Shown piece by piece: positions 7,345-15,092 of a stretch of 64,000 nt of DNA. Each line of letters opens with the position of its first letter. The stretch's first letter is position 1. The notes under the pieces were generated by a model. That model searched no databases. It was not told where the DNA came from and saw only the letters and a program-made list of their open reading frames with translations. The translations under genes and the position numbers were made by a program. Source of the DNA: Planctomycetota bacterium (lineage in GTDB: Bacteria; Planctomycetota; B15-G4). The stretch is taken from NCBI GenBank assembly GCA_029259715.1, contig JAJDEP010000009.1:1-64000 (forward strand). The letters are read 5' to 3'.

Positions 7345-8904
7345 ATGCGGAACCCGATGAAGTCGGTTCGTCTCGCGGTGGCCCTGGGTGCTGCCGCCTT
7401 CATGTTCGCCGGTCTCGCCGTCACTGCGGCAGGTCAGACCGCCGACAACGACCTGTTCACCAGCAACGGGGCCGAGGCCATCCTCGCGCCCGAGCCCTCG
7501 GTGGGCACTGCCACGGGGGTGCTGCCGCCCGACTGGGCCGGCGGCAATTACTTCTTCAATCTGCTTCACGCCGACCGGCTGCATCACGCGACGGGGTCGA
7601 TGACCCTGACGTCGCTGGAGTTCCGGCTCTCCGACAGCAACTGGACGACGTCGCCCGTCTTCTACGACATGGCGCTCACCGAGACCGACGTCAGCGGCAA
7701 CTTGCCCGACAGCGCGGATCCGGGGGTCGTGTACATCTCCCTCGGGGCGAGCGGGCTCACCAACCCGTGCCTGCTCCCGGGCGACCCCTTCGGTTGCGCC
7801 GGCGCCGACTGCGTGGCCCAGGGGGCCGGCATCCCGGTGGACATCCAGGTGCAGTTCCCGGGCGGCGGTCTGAGCGTCACGGCGGACGGCGCGACGAATT
7901 CGGCGCTGAGCCTGTTCCAGCCCGGCGGCATGGTGACCGGCCCGGCCGAGCCTCCCGGATGCGTGCTCGGGGACTACATGCTCATGCCCCACCTGAGTGC
8001 TTCGCTGCCGCCGTCCACCGCCGGTGAGCACGTGTCGTCGACCATCCCCGATCGTTACAGCGGGGTGCAGTTCGGCGGCATCGGCATCGGCAACCTCGGC
8101 GGCGACCAGGCCTTCGACGTGACCTTCGGATTCGACGAGCCGACCCTGAACCTGCGGGTCGTGCCCTTCGACGAGGTCGCGGGCGCACCGGCGGCGCCCG
8201 AGTCGGGGCTCGCCAGCCATCACCTGCGGGTGGACTCGGGGCTCACGTCGCTCGGCGTCGAGATGCACAGCCTCGACGGCATTGGCAACACCGCCATCAT
8301 TGCGGCGAGCCTTTCGACCTTGTCGCTGCCGGGAGCGCCGGTGGGTCCGGTGGGCACGAAGCTGATGCTCACGCCGGACGCATTGTTCAACCTGGTGCTC
8401 GGCGCCGGCGCCTATCTCGGCCCTATCGTGCTCGCGCCGAACGGCGGTGCGCCGTTGGACGACGGCGTGTTCCAGTCCGGCCTGCTGTCGGTGCCGGCGA
8501 GCGTCCCCGACGGCATCGAGTTGTTCTTCCAGGGCTTCGAGCTCGATGGGAGCAACGACCCGGTGGCCAGCACGAACGTGGCCAAGATCACGCTCTGGAC
8601 CTCGTGGCCTGCGCCGCCGCCTGCGACCGTCACGTCGGGCGCCGCCGAGCCCGTGGCCGTGCCGGGCGCGTCGCTGCCCCTCTCGCCGGTGTCCATCGCG
8701 GAGCGTACGCGCATCCTCGATCAGTGGACCGAGGTCGGCGCCGACGGTGTCACCCGCATGATGCAGTCGCGCATCGCGGTGCTCATGACCGCCGATGGCC
8801 AGGTGGAGGAGGTGCCCGTGCGCCTCGTGGCGACGCCGCACCCGGAGGCCCGCGTCATGGCGCTCGACCCCGAGTCGGTGCTCGTCAGAAGCGGAAGTAG
8901 ATGA
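7345..8904 (+). CDS. Exported protein of unknown function
   Basis: Protein of 519 aa. The N-terminus MRNPMKSVRLAVALGAAA continues into a hydrophobic core ending near residue 30 (TAAGQT), a clear signal peptide. The ATG at 7345 is supported by AAGGGAG at 7332-7338; the frame is open much further upstream but only as antisense of kdsA. The mature part is rich in Gly, Pro, Thr and acidic residues and looks beta-rich. A short cysteine cluster (NPCLLPGDPFGCAGADC) could be structural. I recognise no domain. Its 3' end overlaps the convergent acyltransferase gene by 20 bases. A secreted or surface protein is the safest statement. Confidence 0.8.
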   Translation: MRNPMKSVRLAVALGAAAFMFAGLAVTAAGQTADNDLFTSNGAEAILAPEPSVGTATGVLPPDWAGGNYFFNLLHADRLHHATGSMTLTSLEFRLSDSNWTTSPVFYDMALTETDVSGNLPDSADPGVVYISLGASGLTNPCLLPGDPFGCAGADCVAQGAGIPVDIQVQFPGGGLSVTADGATNSALSLFQPGGMVTGPAEPPGCVLGDYMLMPHLSASLPPSTAGEHVSSTIPDRYSGVQFGGIGIGNLGGDQAFDVTFGFDEPTLNLRVVPFDEVAGAPAAPESGLASHHLRVDSGLTSLGVEMHSLDGIGNTAIIAASLSTLSLPGAPVGPVGTKLMLTPDALFNLVLGAGAYLGPIVLAPNGGAPLDDGVFQSGLLSVPASVPDGIELFFQGFELDGSNDPVASTNVAKITLWTSWPAPPPATVTSGAAEPVAVPGASLPLSPVSIAERTRILDQWTEVGADGVTRMMQSRIAVLMTADGQVEEVPVRLVATPHPEARVMALDPESVLVRSGSR

Positions 8905-10381
8905 ACGTGGTGTAGCTCTGGGCGGCCATCTGCATGGCGCTCAGCGTCATGATGGCCACCAGCACCAGGAGGCCGGCGAGGTCGGCCGCACGCCGGGTGA
9001 GCGAGCCTGTCGCGAGCCCGGCGTGCCACCCGGTGAGTACGCGCGTCCACGGGAGCGATCCGATCAGTCCGGCGATGAGGGAGATGGTCACCACCGGGTT
9101 GTTGTAGAAGGCCACGTGGTGCGGCGCCGACGCGGTGCCGACGGTGAACAGTCCGCCGACGAGTGCCAGGGCGCCATCGAAGGTCTCGGCGCGGAACAGG
9201 GCCCAGCCGATCATGACGGCGAACAGGGTGTAGGCGTGGCCCAGCAGCGCGGGCATGCGGGCCATGCGCTCGCGCCCGACGCTGCGCTCGAAGATCAGGA
9301 AGGCTCCGTGGAACAGGCCCCAGACCACGTAGGTCCAGGCGGCTCCGTGCCACAGCCCGCAGAGCAGGAACACGATCAGCAGGTTGCGCGCCGTGGCGAG
9401 GCGGCCGTGACGGTTGCCGCCCAGGGGCACGTAGAGGTAGTCGCGGAACCAGGTCGACAGGGAGATGTGCCAGCGCCGCCAGAAGTCGGTGATCGACCGC
9501 GCGATGTAGGGGAAGTTGAAGTTCTCGAGGAACTCGAAGCCGAGCATGCGCCCGAGGCCGATGGCCATGTCGGAGTAGCCCGAGAAGTCGAAGTAGATCT
9601 GCAGCGTGTAGCAGAGCAGCCCCAGCCAGGCCACGCCGGGTGAGAGCTGGGCCCCGTCGAGGGCGAAGATGGTGTCGGCCGTCTCGGCCAGCACGTCGGC
9701 GATGAGCACCTTCTTGCCCAGGCCGACGACGAAGCGCCGCACCCCGCTGGCGAACTGCTTCCAGGAATGGGTGCGCTCGACGAGCTGCTCGGCGATGTGC
9801 CGGTAGCGCACGATGGGCCCGGCGATGAGCTGCGGGAACAGCGCGATGTACGTGGCGAAGTCCACGAAGTTGCGCTGCACACGGGCGTCTCCGCGATGCA
9901 GGTCGATCAGGTACGACATCGCCTGGAACGAGAAGAAGGAGATGCCGATGGGCAGGTGGATGTGCCAGTCGGCCGGGAGCGGTTGGTCGACGAGGCCCGT
10001 GGCCGTGGCCAACCCCGAGAGCAGGGTCGTGAGGGTCGGCCAGTCGCCGAGGCCGACCGATCCGGCCACCTCAGCCAGGTTGTCCCAGAGGAAGTGGCCG
10101 TACTTGAAGGCGCACAGCAGCCCGATGTTGAAGACCAGCCCGAGGGTCAACCAGCGCTGCGCGGTCGGCTTGCCCGGCGCCTCGTGGATGAACCGCCCCA
10201 GGCGCCCGTTGACGGCGATGGACACGAGCATCACCAGCAACGCAGCCGGCTCGCCCCAGGCGTAGAACAGCAGGCTCGCCAGGAGGATCAGGGCGTTGCG
10301 CCAGCGCCGCCGTGACAGGTGCACGGCCGCCAGCACGGCGGGCAGGAACAGGAACAGGAAGACGGTGGAGCTGAAGACCAC
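8885..10381 (-). CDS. MBOAT family O-acyltransferase (AlgI-like)
   Basis: Integral membrane protein of 498 aa with about ten hydrophobic segments, starting at a GTG. MBOAT/AlgI signatures are present: LIAGPIVRY, YFDFSGYSDMAIG, DFWRRWHISLSTWFRDYLY and GLWHGAAWTYVVWGLFHG, which contains the invariant histidine pair of the family. AlgI-type proteins pass acetyl groups across the inner membrane for O-acetylation of an exported polysaccharide. It lies 12 bases after an AlgJ/AlgX-like gene and is the last gene of a three-gene unit (12750 to 8885), so those proteins are its likely periplasmic partners. Which polysaccharide is modified is unknown; no alginate polymerase genes are present. Confidence 0.93.
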   Translation of the reverse strand: MVFSSTVFLFLFLPAVLAAVHLSRRRWRNALILLASLLFYAWGEPAALLVMLVSIAVNGRLGRFIHEAPGKPTAQRWLTLGLVFNIGLLCAFKYGHFLWDNLAEVAGSVGLGDWPTLTTLLSGLATATGLVDQPLPADWHIHLPIGISFFSFQAMSYLIDLHRGDARVQRNFVDFATYIALFPQLIAGPIVRYRHIAEQLVERTHSWKQFASGVRRFVVGLGKKVLIADVLAETADTIFALDGAQLSPGVAWLGLLCYTLQIYFDFSGYSDMAIGLGRMLGFEFLENFNFPYIARSITDFWRRWHISLSTWFRDYLYVPLGGNRHGRLATARNLLIVFLLCGLWHGAAWTYVVWGLFHGAFLIFERSVGRERMARMPALLGHAYTLFAVMIGWALFRAETFDGALALVGGLFTVGTASAPHHVAFYNNPVVTISLIAGLIGSLPWTRVLTGWHAGLATGSLTRRAADLAGLLVLVAIMTLSAMQMAAQSYTTFIYFRF

Positions 10382-10393
10382 GAGGAGTCGTCC

Positions 10394-11539
10394 CTAATTC
10401 CCGGGTCTGCGAGCGTCGTCGCCGCGCGGCGGGAAGGGCCAGAAGTCCGGCAGGCCGAGCAGGTTGCGCTCGACGATGATCATCACGACCACGTCGGGAT
10501 CGGCGGCCTCCACCGTGTCGTCATTCGCGCCGCGCACGCTGAGGAAGATGCTCTCGTGGAAGCTCTGCGAGAGGATCGGCCACAGGGCCAGGCCGAACGA
10601 GTCGTGCATCACGACGGCGTCGGGCAGGGTCTCGTCCTGGGTTCTGAGGATGCGGGTGTGGGCGGGCTTGTCCACCATCCGGGCCCGCGGCGGATGGACG
10701 AAGTGCTCGTAGACGCTTTGGGTCAGGAGGTCGGAGAGGTGCAGGCGGTTGGCGGACGAGTCGCCGGGCGTGTCGCGCGGCTCGACCCGGAACGCGTCGT
10801 CGGGCAGCGGTCCCCAGCCGGGGAAGTCCGGGGCCAGTCCCCGCGCGAGGATGTCGATCATGGTGGCCGCCGCCACGCGGGCGCCGCGGTCGGTCCAGTG
10901 GGTGCCCAGGGGGTGGTAGGTGTAGTCGCCGGCCTCCGGGCGATCGTGCGCGGTCTCCGCCCGCAAGACCGTGCGGAAGTCGTGCAGCGGGACGTCCGAA
11001 GTCGCGGCCATGTGCTCGAGCAGCTGGTCGAGTTGGGTCGGGCCGTGCTGCGTGTAGCGCTCGGGGATGCGCTCGGGATAGATCGACTGCTTGTTGGGCG
11101 CGATCACGAGCAGCATCTCGATGTCGCGCAGGGCGAGCCACTGGGCGCGCCGCTCGATGTAGTTCCGCAGGGTCTCCAGCTGGCGCAGGGTCAGCGGCCT
11201 CAGGCCGCGGAACACCGGGATCGACGTGCGCTTGGTCGTGAAGATCCAGCCTTCCTCGCTGCGCACCATGTCCGGGGTGGGCGAGTGGCGCAGGCCGAAC
11301 CACCACAGCCGGTTGCGCCAGCGCAACAGGGTGATGCGGGTCCCCTGTGCGTCGGCGAACCAGTCCTCGAAGGCGCCGCTGAACGAGCCGTCCAGGACGG
11401 CGGTGTCATCGACGTCGGGGAAGGGGGCCGGCGTGCGGCCTTCCTCGCGGATGCCCTCGACGTCGGTGCCCTTCAGCGCGAGGGTGATCCCCGGCAATGC
11501 CAGGAGGGCCAGGAAGACGAGGGAAGTCAAGCGATCCAA
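10394..11539 (-). CDS. AlgJ/AlgX-like SGNH-fold acyltransferase partner, copy 2
   Basis: Protein of 381 aa starting at a TTG (11537-11539), as its paralogue just upstream does. An N-terminal hydrophobic anchor or signal (LTSLVFLALLALPGITLAL) precedes a periplasmic domain. Family motifs include the GFEDW-type FEDWFADAQG, WIFTTK, VIAPNKQSIYPER, THWTDRGA, and HDSFG with the nucleophile serine. The usual Asp-x-His of AlgJ/AlgX reads Gly-Thr-His here. It probably accepts acyl groups from the adjacent MBOAT protein and transfers them to an exported glycan. TATCCT (11550-11555) lies ten bases before the start and no Shine-Dalgarno is evident. The upstream frame is open but low-complexity. Confidence 0.8.
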   Translation of the reverse strand: MDRLTSLVFLALLALPGITLALKGTDVEGIREEGRTPAPFPDVDDTAVLDGSFSGAFEDWFADAQGTRITLLRWRNRLWWFGLRHSPTPDMVRSEEGWIFTTKRTSIPVFRGLRPLTLRQLETLRNYIERRAQWLALRDIEMLLVIAPNKQSIYPERIPERYTQHGPTQLDQLLEHMAATSDVPLHDFRTVLRAETAHDRPEAGDYTYHPLGTHWTDRGARVAAATMIDILARGLAPDFPGWGPLPDDAFRVEPRDTPGDSSANRLHLSDLLTQSVYEHFVHPPRARMVDKPAHTRILRTQDETLPDAVVMHDSFGLALWPILSQSFHESIFLSVRGANDDTVEAADPDVVVMIIVERNLLGLPDFWPFPPRGDDARRPGN

Positions 11540-11613
11540 AGTGGCGGCGAGGATACCAGAGGTCCAGGGCTCCGACACCGACACCGCGACCCGGACACCC
11601 CGCGCCCGGGACT

Positions 11614-12750
11614 CTAGTTGCGGCGGCTCTCGTCGGCGTCGGCGAAGGGCCAGACTGCGGGCAGCCCGGTGAGGTTGCGCTCGACGATGACCATCACCAC
11701 CACGTCGGGTTCGGCGCTTAGGATCGTCTCGTCGTCGGCACCGCGCACGCTCAGGAAGGTGCTGCGGTGAAAGTGCTCCGCGAGGAGCGGCCACAGCGCG
11801 TGTCCGAACGAGTCGTGGATCACCACGGCATCGGGGAGTCCCGCAGCAGGGTTCACCAACCGGCGCATGCGATCGGTCTGCTCGATGAGGCGCGCCTGGG
11901 CCGGCTGCACGACACCGGTCCACACGGTCTGGGAGAGGTGCTCCTCGAGATGGAGACGAGGGGCCACCGAGTCACCCTGGCTGCCGACGGTCGCGGGCAC
12001 GAAGCCATCCTCGGGCAAGGGGCGGAAGGCGGGGAAGCGCTCGCCGAGCACCGTCTGCAATTGCTCGACGAGGGCGCGCGCCGCCGCCCAGGCGCCGCGA
12101 TCCGTCCAGTGGGTGCCGAGCGGGTGATAGGTGAAGTCGCCCACCTCGGGTCGGTCGAACGCCTTCTCCGCCTTGAGCGTCGTCCGGAAGTCGTGCAGCG
12201 AGACCTCTGAATTCTCCGCCATGTGCGCCGTGAATTGGTCGAGGGGCGTGGGCCCATGGCGGGTGAGGTGCCCGGGCAACCGCTCGGCGTAGATCGAGTG
12301 CTTGTTGGGCGCCACCACGACCAGCAGGGCGATGCCACGTTCGGCAAGGAAACGGGCGCGGCGCTCGAGGGCATGCTGCAGCGCCCGGAGCTCGCCGATG
12401 CCCAGGGGCAGCAATCCGCGGTGGGCGGGGATGGCGCCACGCTTGGTGGTGAAGATCCAGTCGTCCTGCCCGCGGACCATGTCCTTGCTCGGGGACAGCC
12501 CGAGAGTGGTCCACCAGAGATCGTTGCGGGCCTCGAGGAGCGGGGTGCGCAGGCCCTGTGCATCACCGAACCAGTCTTCGAACCCGGCGCTGAAGCGGCC
12601 GTCGAGAATCGACGTCAGGCTGGCTTCGGGAAATGCGGACGGGCGGCGACCTTCCTTGCGGAAGTCGTCGGCCGGCGATCCGGACCCGGCCGCCCACGCC
12701 GCGGGGATCAGCAGAGCCAGGACGAAGAGGATGCTGAGGGGGCGGTCCAA
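11614..12750 (-). CDS. AlgJ/AlgX-like SGNH-fold acyltransferase partner, copy 1
   Basis: Protein of 378 aa, TTG start, with a signal/anchor segment at residues 4-21. It is clearly paralogous to the next gene: FEDWFGDAQG, WIFTTK, VVAPNKHSIYAER, LGTHWTDRGA (211-220), VVIHDSFGHALWP (Ser314) and VVVMVIVERNL. The Asp of the AlgJ/AlgX Asp-x-His pair is Gly212 here; His214 and Ser314 are kept. It is the first gene of the acylation unit with copy 2 and MBOAT. Two tandem copies suggest two acceptor sites or an obligate heteromer. TAGTCT (12760-12765) is nine bases before the TTG, again without an obvious Shine-Dalgarno. Confidence 0.82.
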   Translation of the reverse strand: MDRPLSILFVLALLIPAAWAAGSGSPADDFRKEGRRPSAFPEASLTSILDGRFSAGFEDWFGDAQGLRTPLLEARNDLWWTTLGLSPSKDMVRGQDDWIFTTKRGAIPAHRGLLPLGIGELRALQHALERRARFLAERGIALLVVVAPNKHSIYAERLPGHLTRHGPTPLDQFTAHMAENSEVSLHDFRTTLKAEKAFDRPEVGDFTYHPLGTHWTDRGAWAAARALVEQLQTVLGERFPAFRPLPEDGFVPATVGSQGDSVAPRLHLEEHLSQTVWTGVVQPAQARLIEQTDRMRRLVNPAAGLPDAVVIHDSFGHALWPLLAEHFHRSTFLSVRGADDETILSAEPDVVVMVIVERNLTGLPAVWPFADADESRRN

Positions 12751-12880
12751 GGGATGGGAAGACTAGCTGCAGATCGGCGCGGCGCCAGTGTGCGGAAGCG
12801 GTCGCTCGGCGCTGTGTCATCATGAGCTCTGACTCCATCCGTCCGACGGCGAGCGTCGAAGGACCGGCGAGGCTTGGCGA

Positions 12881-13750
12881 GTGCGCGTACTGGTCACTGG
12901 TGGTACGGGGTTCGTGGGGGCTGCAGTCGTCCGGGCCCTGGCCATGCGCGGCCACGAGGTCGTGGTCGTGGCCCGACGCGCGCCTGCCCCGGAGGGCGAC
13001 CAGCGGTCGCACTCGTCGCTGCAGGCCGATCTGGCCGAGCCCGGAGCGATTCCCGCGCTCATCGCGGCGATCCGACCCGTCGCAGTCGTGAATGCTGCTG
13101 CCGTCGCGGACATCCGCCCCTGTGAGCAGGACCCGGAGCGAGCGCGGCGCCTCAATGCCGAGATGCCGGCGGACCTCGCCCAGGCTTGTGTGGCCGGGGG
13201 CCTGCGGCTGCTGCAGCTCTCGACCGACCAGGTCTTCGATGGTTCCCACGGCGATTGGACCGAGACCGATCCAGCGGCGCCGCTGCACCTCTACGGCGAG
13301 ACGAAATTGGCCGGAGAACGGGGCGTCGCGGCCGTCGATCCGACCGCATTGATCGTCCGAGCCGGGTTGGTCACGGGGAGGGCCCCGCCGGGTCGCCGCT
13401 CGTCCACCGGTCAGCTGCTCAATGCCCTGTCGGAGGGGCGGCGACCGGGCATGTTCACCGACGAGGTCCGGAGTCCCATCGCGGTGGTGGATCTGGCCCG
13501 CGCAGTGGCGGACCTGCTGGAGCATCCCCAGGCGGCGGGGCTCTACCACGCCGGCGGAGACGAGACCTTGAACCGCTACGACCTGGCGCGTCGTGAGGCC
13601 CGCATGGCGGGATACGACGAGGCGTTGATCGAGGCCACCACGCGCGTCGCGGCCGGAATGGACGCCGGTCGCCCCGCGGACCTGAGTCTGTGCAGCGCCC
13701 GCCTGGTCGCACAGCTCGGCTGGGTGCCGCGGCCTCTGGACGGCGACTGA
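12881..13750 (+). CDS. RmlD-like sugar-nucleotide reductase (SDR family)
   Basis: Extended short-chain dehydrogenase of 289 aa. The NAD(P)-binding Rossmann motif TGGTGFVG is at residues 6-13 and the catalytic pair YGETK is at 138-142 (Tyr138, Lys142). STDQVFDG and LYGETKLAGE are characteristic of dTDP-4-dehydrorhamnose reductase (RmlD), and RSPIAVVDLARAV matches the substrate-binding half. The GTG at 12881 opens directly on MRVLVTGG. It is divergent from the acylation operon, so it may make a deoxysugar for the same surface glycan, but rmlA, B and C are absent here. Other NDP-sugar reductases of the family remain possible. Confidence 0.8.
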   Translation: MRVLVTGGTGFVGAAVVRALAMRGHEVVVVARRAPAPEGDQRSHSSLQADLAEPGAIPALIAAIRPVAVVNAAAVADIRPCEQDPERARRLNAEMPADLAQACVAGGLRLLQLSTDQVFDGSHGDWTETDPAAPLHLYGETKLAGERGVAAVDPTALIVRAGLVTGRAPPGRRSSTGQLLNALSEGRRPGMFTDEVRSPIAVVDLARAVADLLEHPQAAGLYHAGGDETLNRYDLARREARMAGYDEALIEATTRVAAGMDAGRPADLSLCSARLVAQLGWVPRPLDGD

Positions 13751-13838
13751 TCCGTCCGCGTTCCCATGCTGATTCGGGACCGGGGCCGGTGCACAATGCC
13801 TCGCGCTCCGAAGGCGGGAATCGGGCGGGCCGACATCC

Positions 13839-15092
13839 ATGAAGACACTCATCTTGTTGCCTACGGGCATCGCGGACGTCCCCGTTGCCGCTCTGGACGG
13901 ACGCACCCCGCTGGAGGAGGCGCGGGTGCCGCACCTCGACCGGCTAGCGCGGGAGGCGCGGGTAGGCCTGGTGCGATTCGTGCCCGAGGGTCTGCGCGAC
14001 GGGAGCGACGCGGCCGTGCTCTCGGTGCTGGGTTACGACCCGCGGCGTCAGGCCGCTGCTCGGGGCGGGCTCGAGGCGGCCGGTCTGGGCGTGGCGCTCG
14101 GTCCCGACGACCTGGCCCTGCGCATGAACCTCGTGTCGACCTTCCGGGGTCGGTTGATCGACTTCAACGCGGGCCACATCACGTCGGTGGAGGCGCGGCT
14201 GCTGATCGAGGCGCTGCAGTCGGCCCTCGGCAGCGAGCGCTTTTCGTTCCACCCGGGGGTGGGGTATCGCAACCTGCTCATCATCCACGGAGGCGCCGAC
14301 CTCGATCTGATCACCCAGCCGCCCCAGAATGTGCAGGGCGCCCCGTTCGCGGAACACGGCCCGAGCGGAGCGGGCGGCGCCGAGCTGAGCGCCTTGATGG
14401 ACGCGGCGGCTGACGTGCTCGCCGCTCACGACGTGAACCGCGTGCGCGTCGACCTGGCCGAGAATCCCGCGGACCGCATCTGGGCCTGGGGGCCGGGCCG
14501 GGCCGTCCTGCTCGAGCCCTTCGAGTTGCGCACGGGGCGGCGGTTGGCCGTGGTGGCGGCGGCGCCCCTCGTGCGTGGCATCGGCGCCGCGGTGGGCGCC
14601 GACCTCGTGGACGTCCCCGGCGCGACCGGGAGCTGGGACACCGCCTACGCCGCCAAGACCGAGGCCGCGCTGGCGGCCCTCGCCGACCACGACGTGGTCG
14701 TGCTGCACCTGGCCGCCGCCAACGAGGCCTGCCACGTGAAGGACGTACGCCTGAAGGTGCGGGTCATCGAGGAGATCGACCGATTCGTGGTCGGGCCGCT
14801 CATGACGGGCCTGCGCGACCTCGGTCCCGCGCGCCTGCTGGTCACCACCGACCACATGACCTCCACCGTGGAGCGCGCCGGATCGCGGGCCGAGGTGCCC
14901 TGGCTCCTGTGGGGTGAGGGGATCACGCCGGTGCGGGCGCGCGGCTTCACCGAGGCGCAGGCCGAGGCGGGGGAGATGCACGTCGACGAGGGATTCCGCA
15001 TGCTGGAGTACGTGCTCGGCGGCGCCCCCCGGGCGACGGAGCGCCCCGCGAGCGGGGGCCGGGCCACCGAGAGTGCGGAGACCGCGGGATGA
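13839..15092 (+). CDS. apgM: Cofactor-independent phosphoglycerate mutase, ApgM type
   Basis: Protein of 417 aa in the alkaline-phosphatase superfamily, interconverting 2- and 3-phosphoglycerate. It shows the archaeal-type (ApgM) signatures: LDGRTPLEEARVPHLDRLA, GSDAAVLSVLGYDP with the nucleophile serine in GSD, GYRNLLI, and the metal-binding region VVLHLAAANEACHVKD followed by TTDHMT. A C-terminal tail of about 25 residues is Gly/Ala-rich. The next gene, valS, overlaps its stop by four bases (ATGA), so the two are translationally coupled. Many Planctomycetota and archaea use this form instead of GpmI, so the call is unsurprising apart from the pairing with valS. Confidence 0.9.
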   Translation: MKTLILLPTGIADVPVAALDGRTPLEEARVPHLDRLAREARVGLVRFVPEGLRDGSDAAVLSVLGYDPRRQAAARGGLEAAGLGVALGPDDLALRMNLVSTFRGRLIDFNAGHITSVEARLLIEALQSALGSERFSFHPGVGYRNLLIIHGGADLDLITQPPQNVQGAPFAEHGPSGAGGAELSALMDAAADVLAAHDVNRVRVDLAENPADRIWAWGPGRAVLLEPFELRTGRRLAVVAAAPLVRGIGAAVGADLVDVPGATGSWDTAYAAKTEAALAALADHDVVVLHLAAANEACHVKDVRLKVRVIEEIDRFVVGPLMTGLRDLGPARLLVTTDHMTSTVERAGSRAEVPWLLWGEGITPVRARGFTEAQAEAGEMHVDEGFRMLEYVLGGAPRATERPASGGRATESAETAG

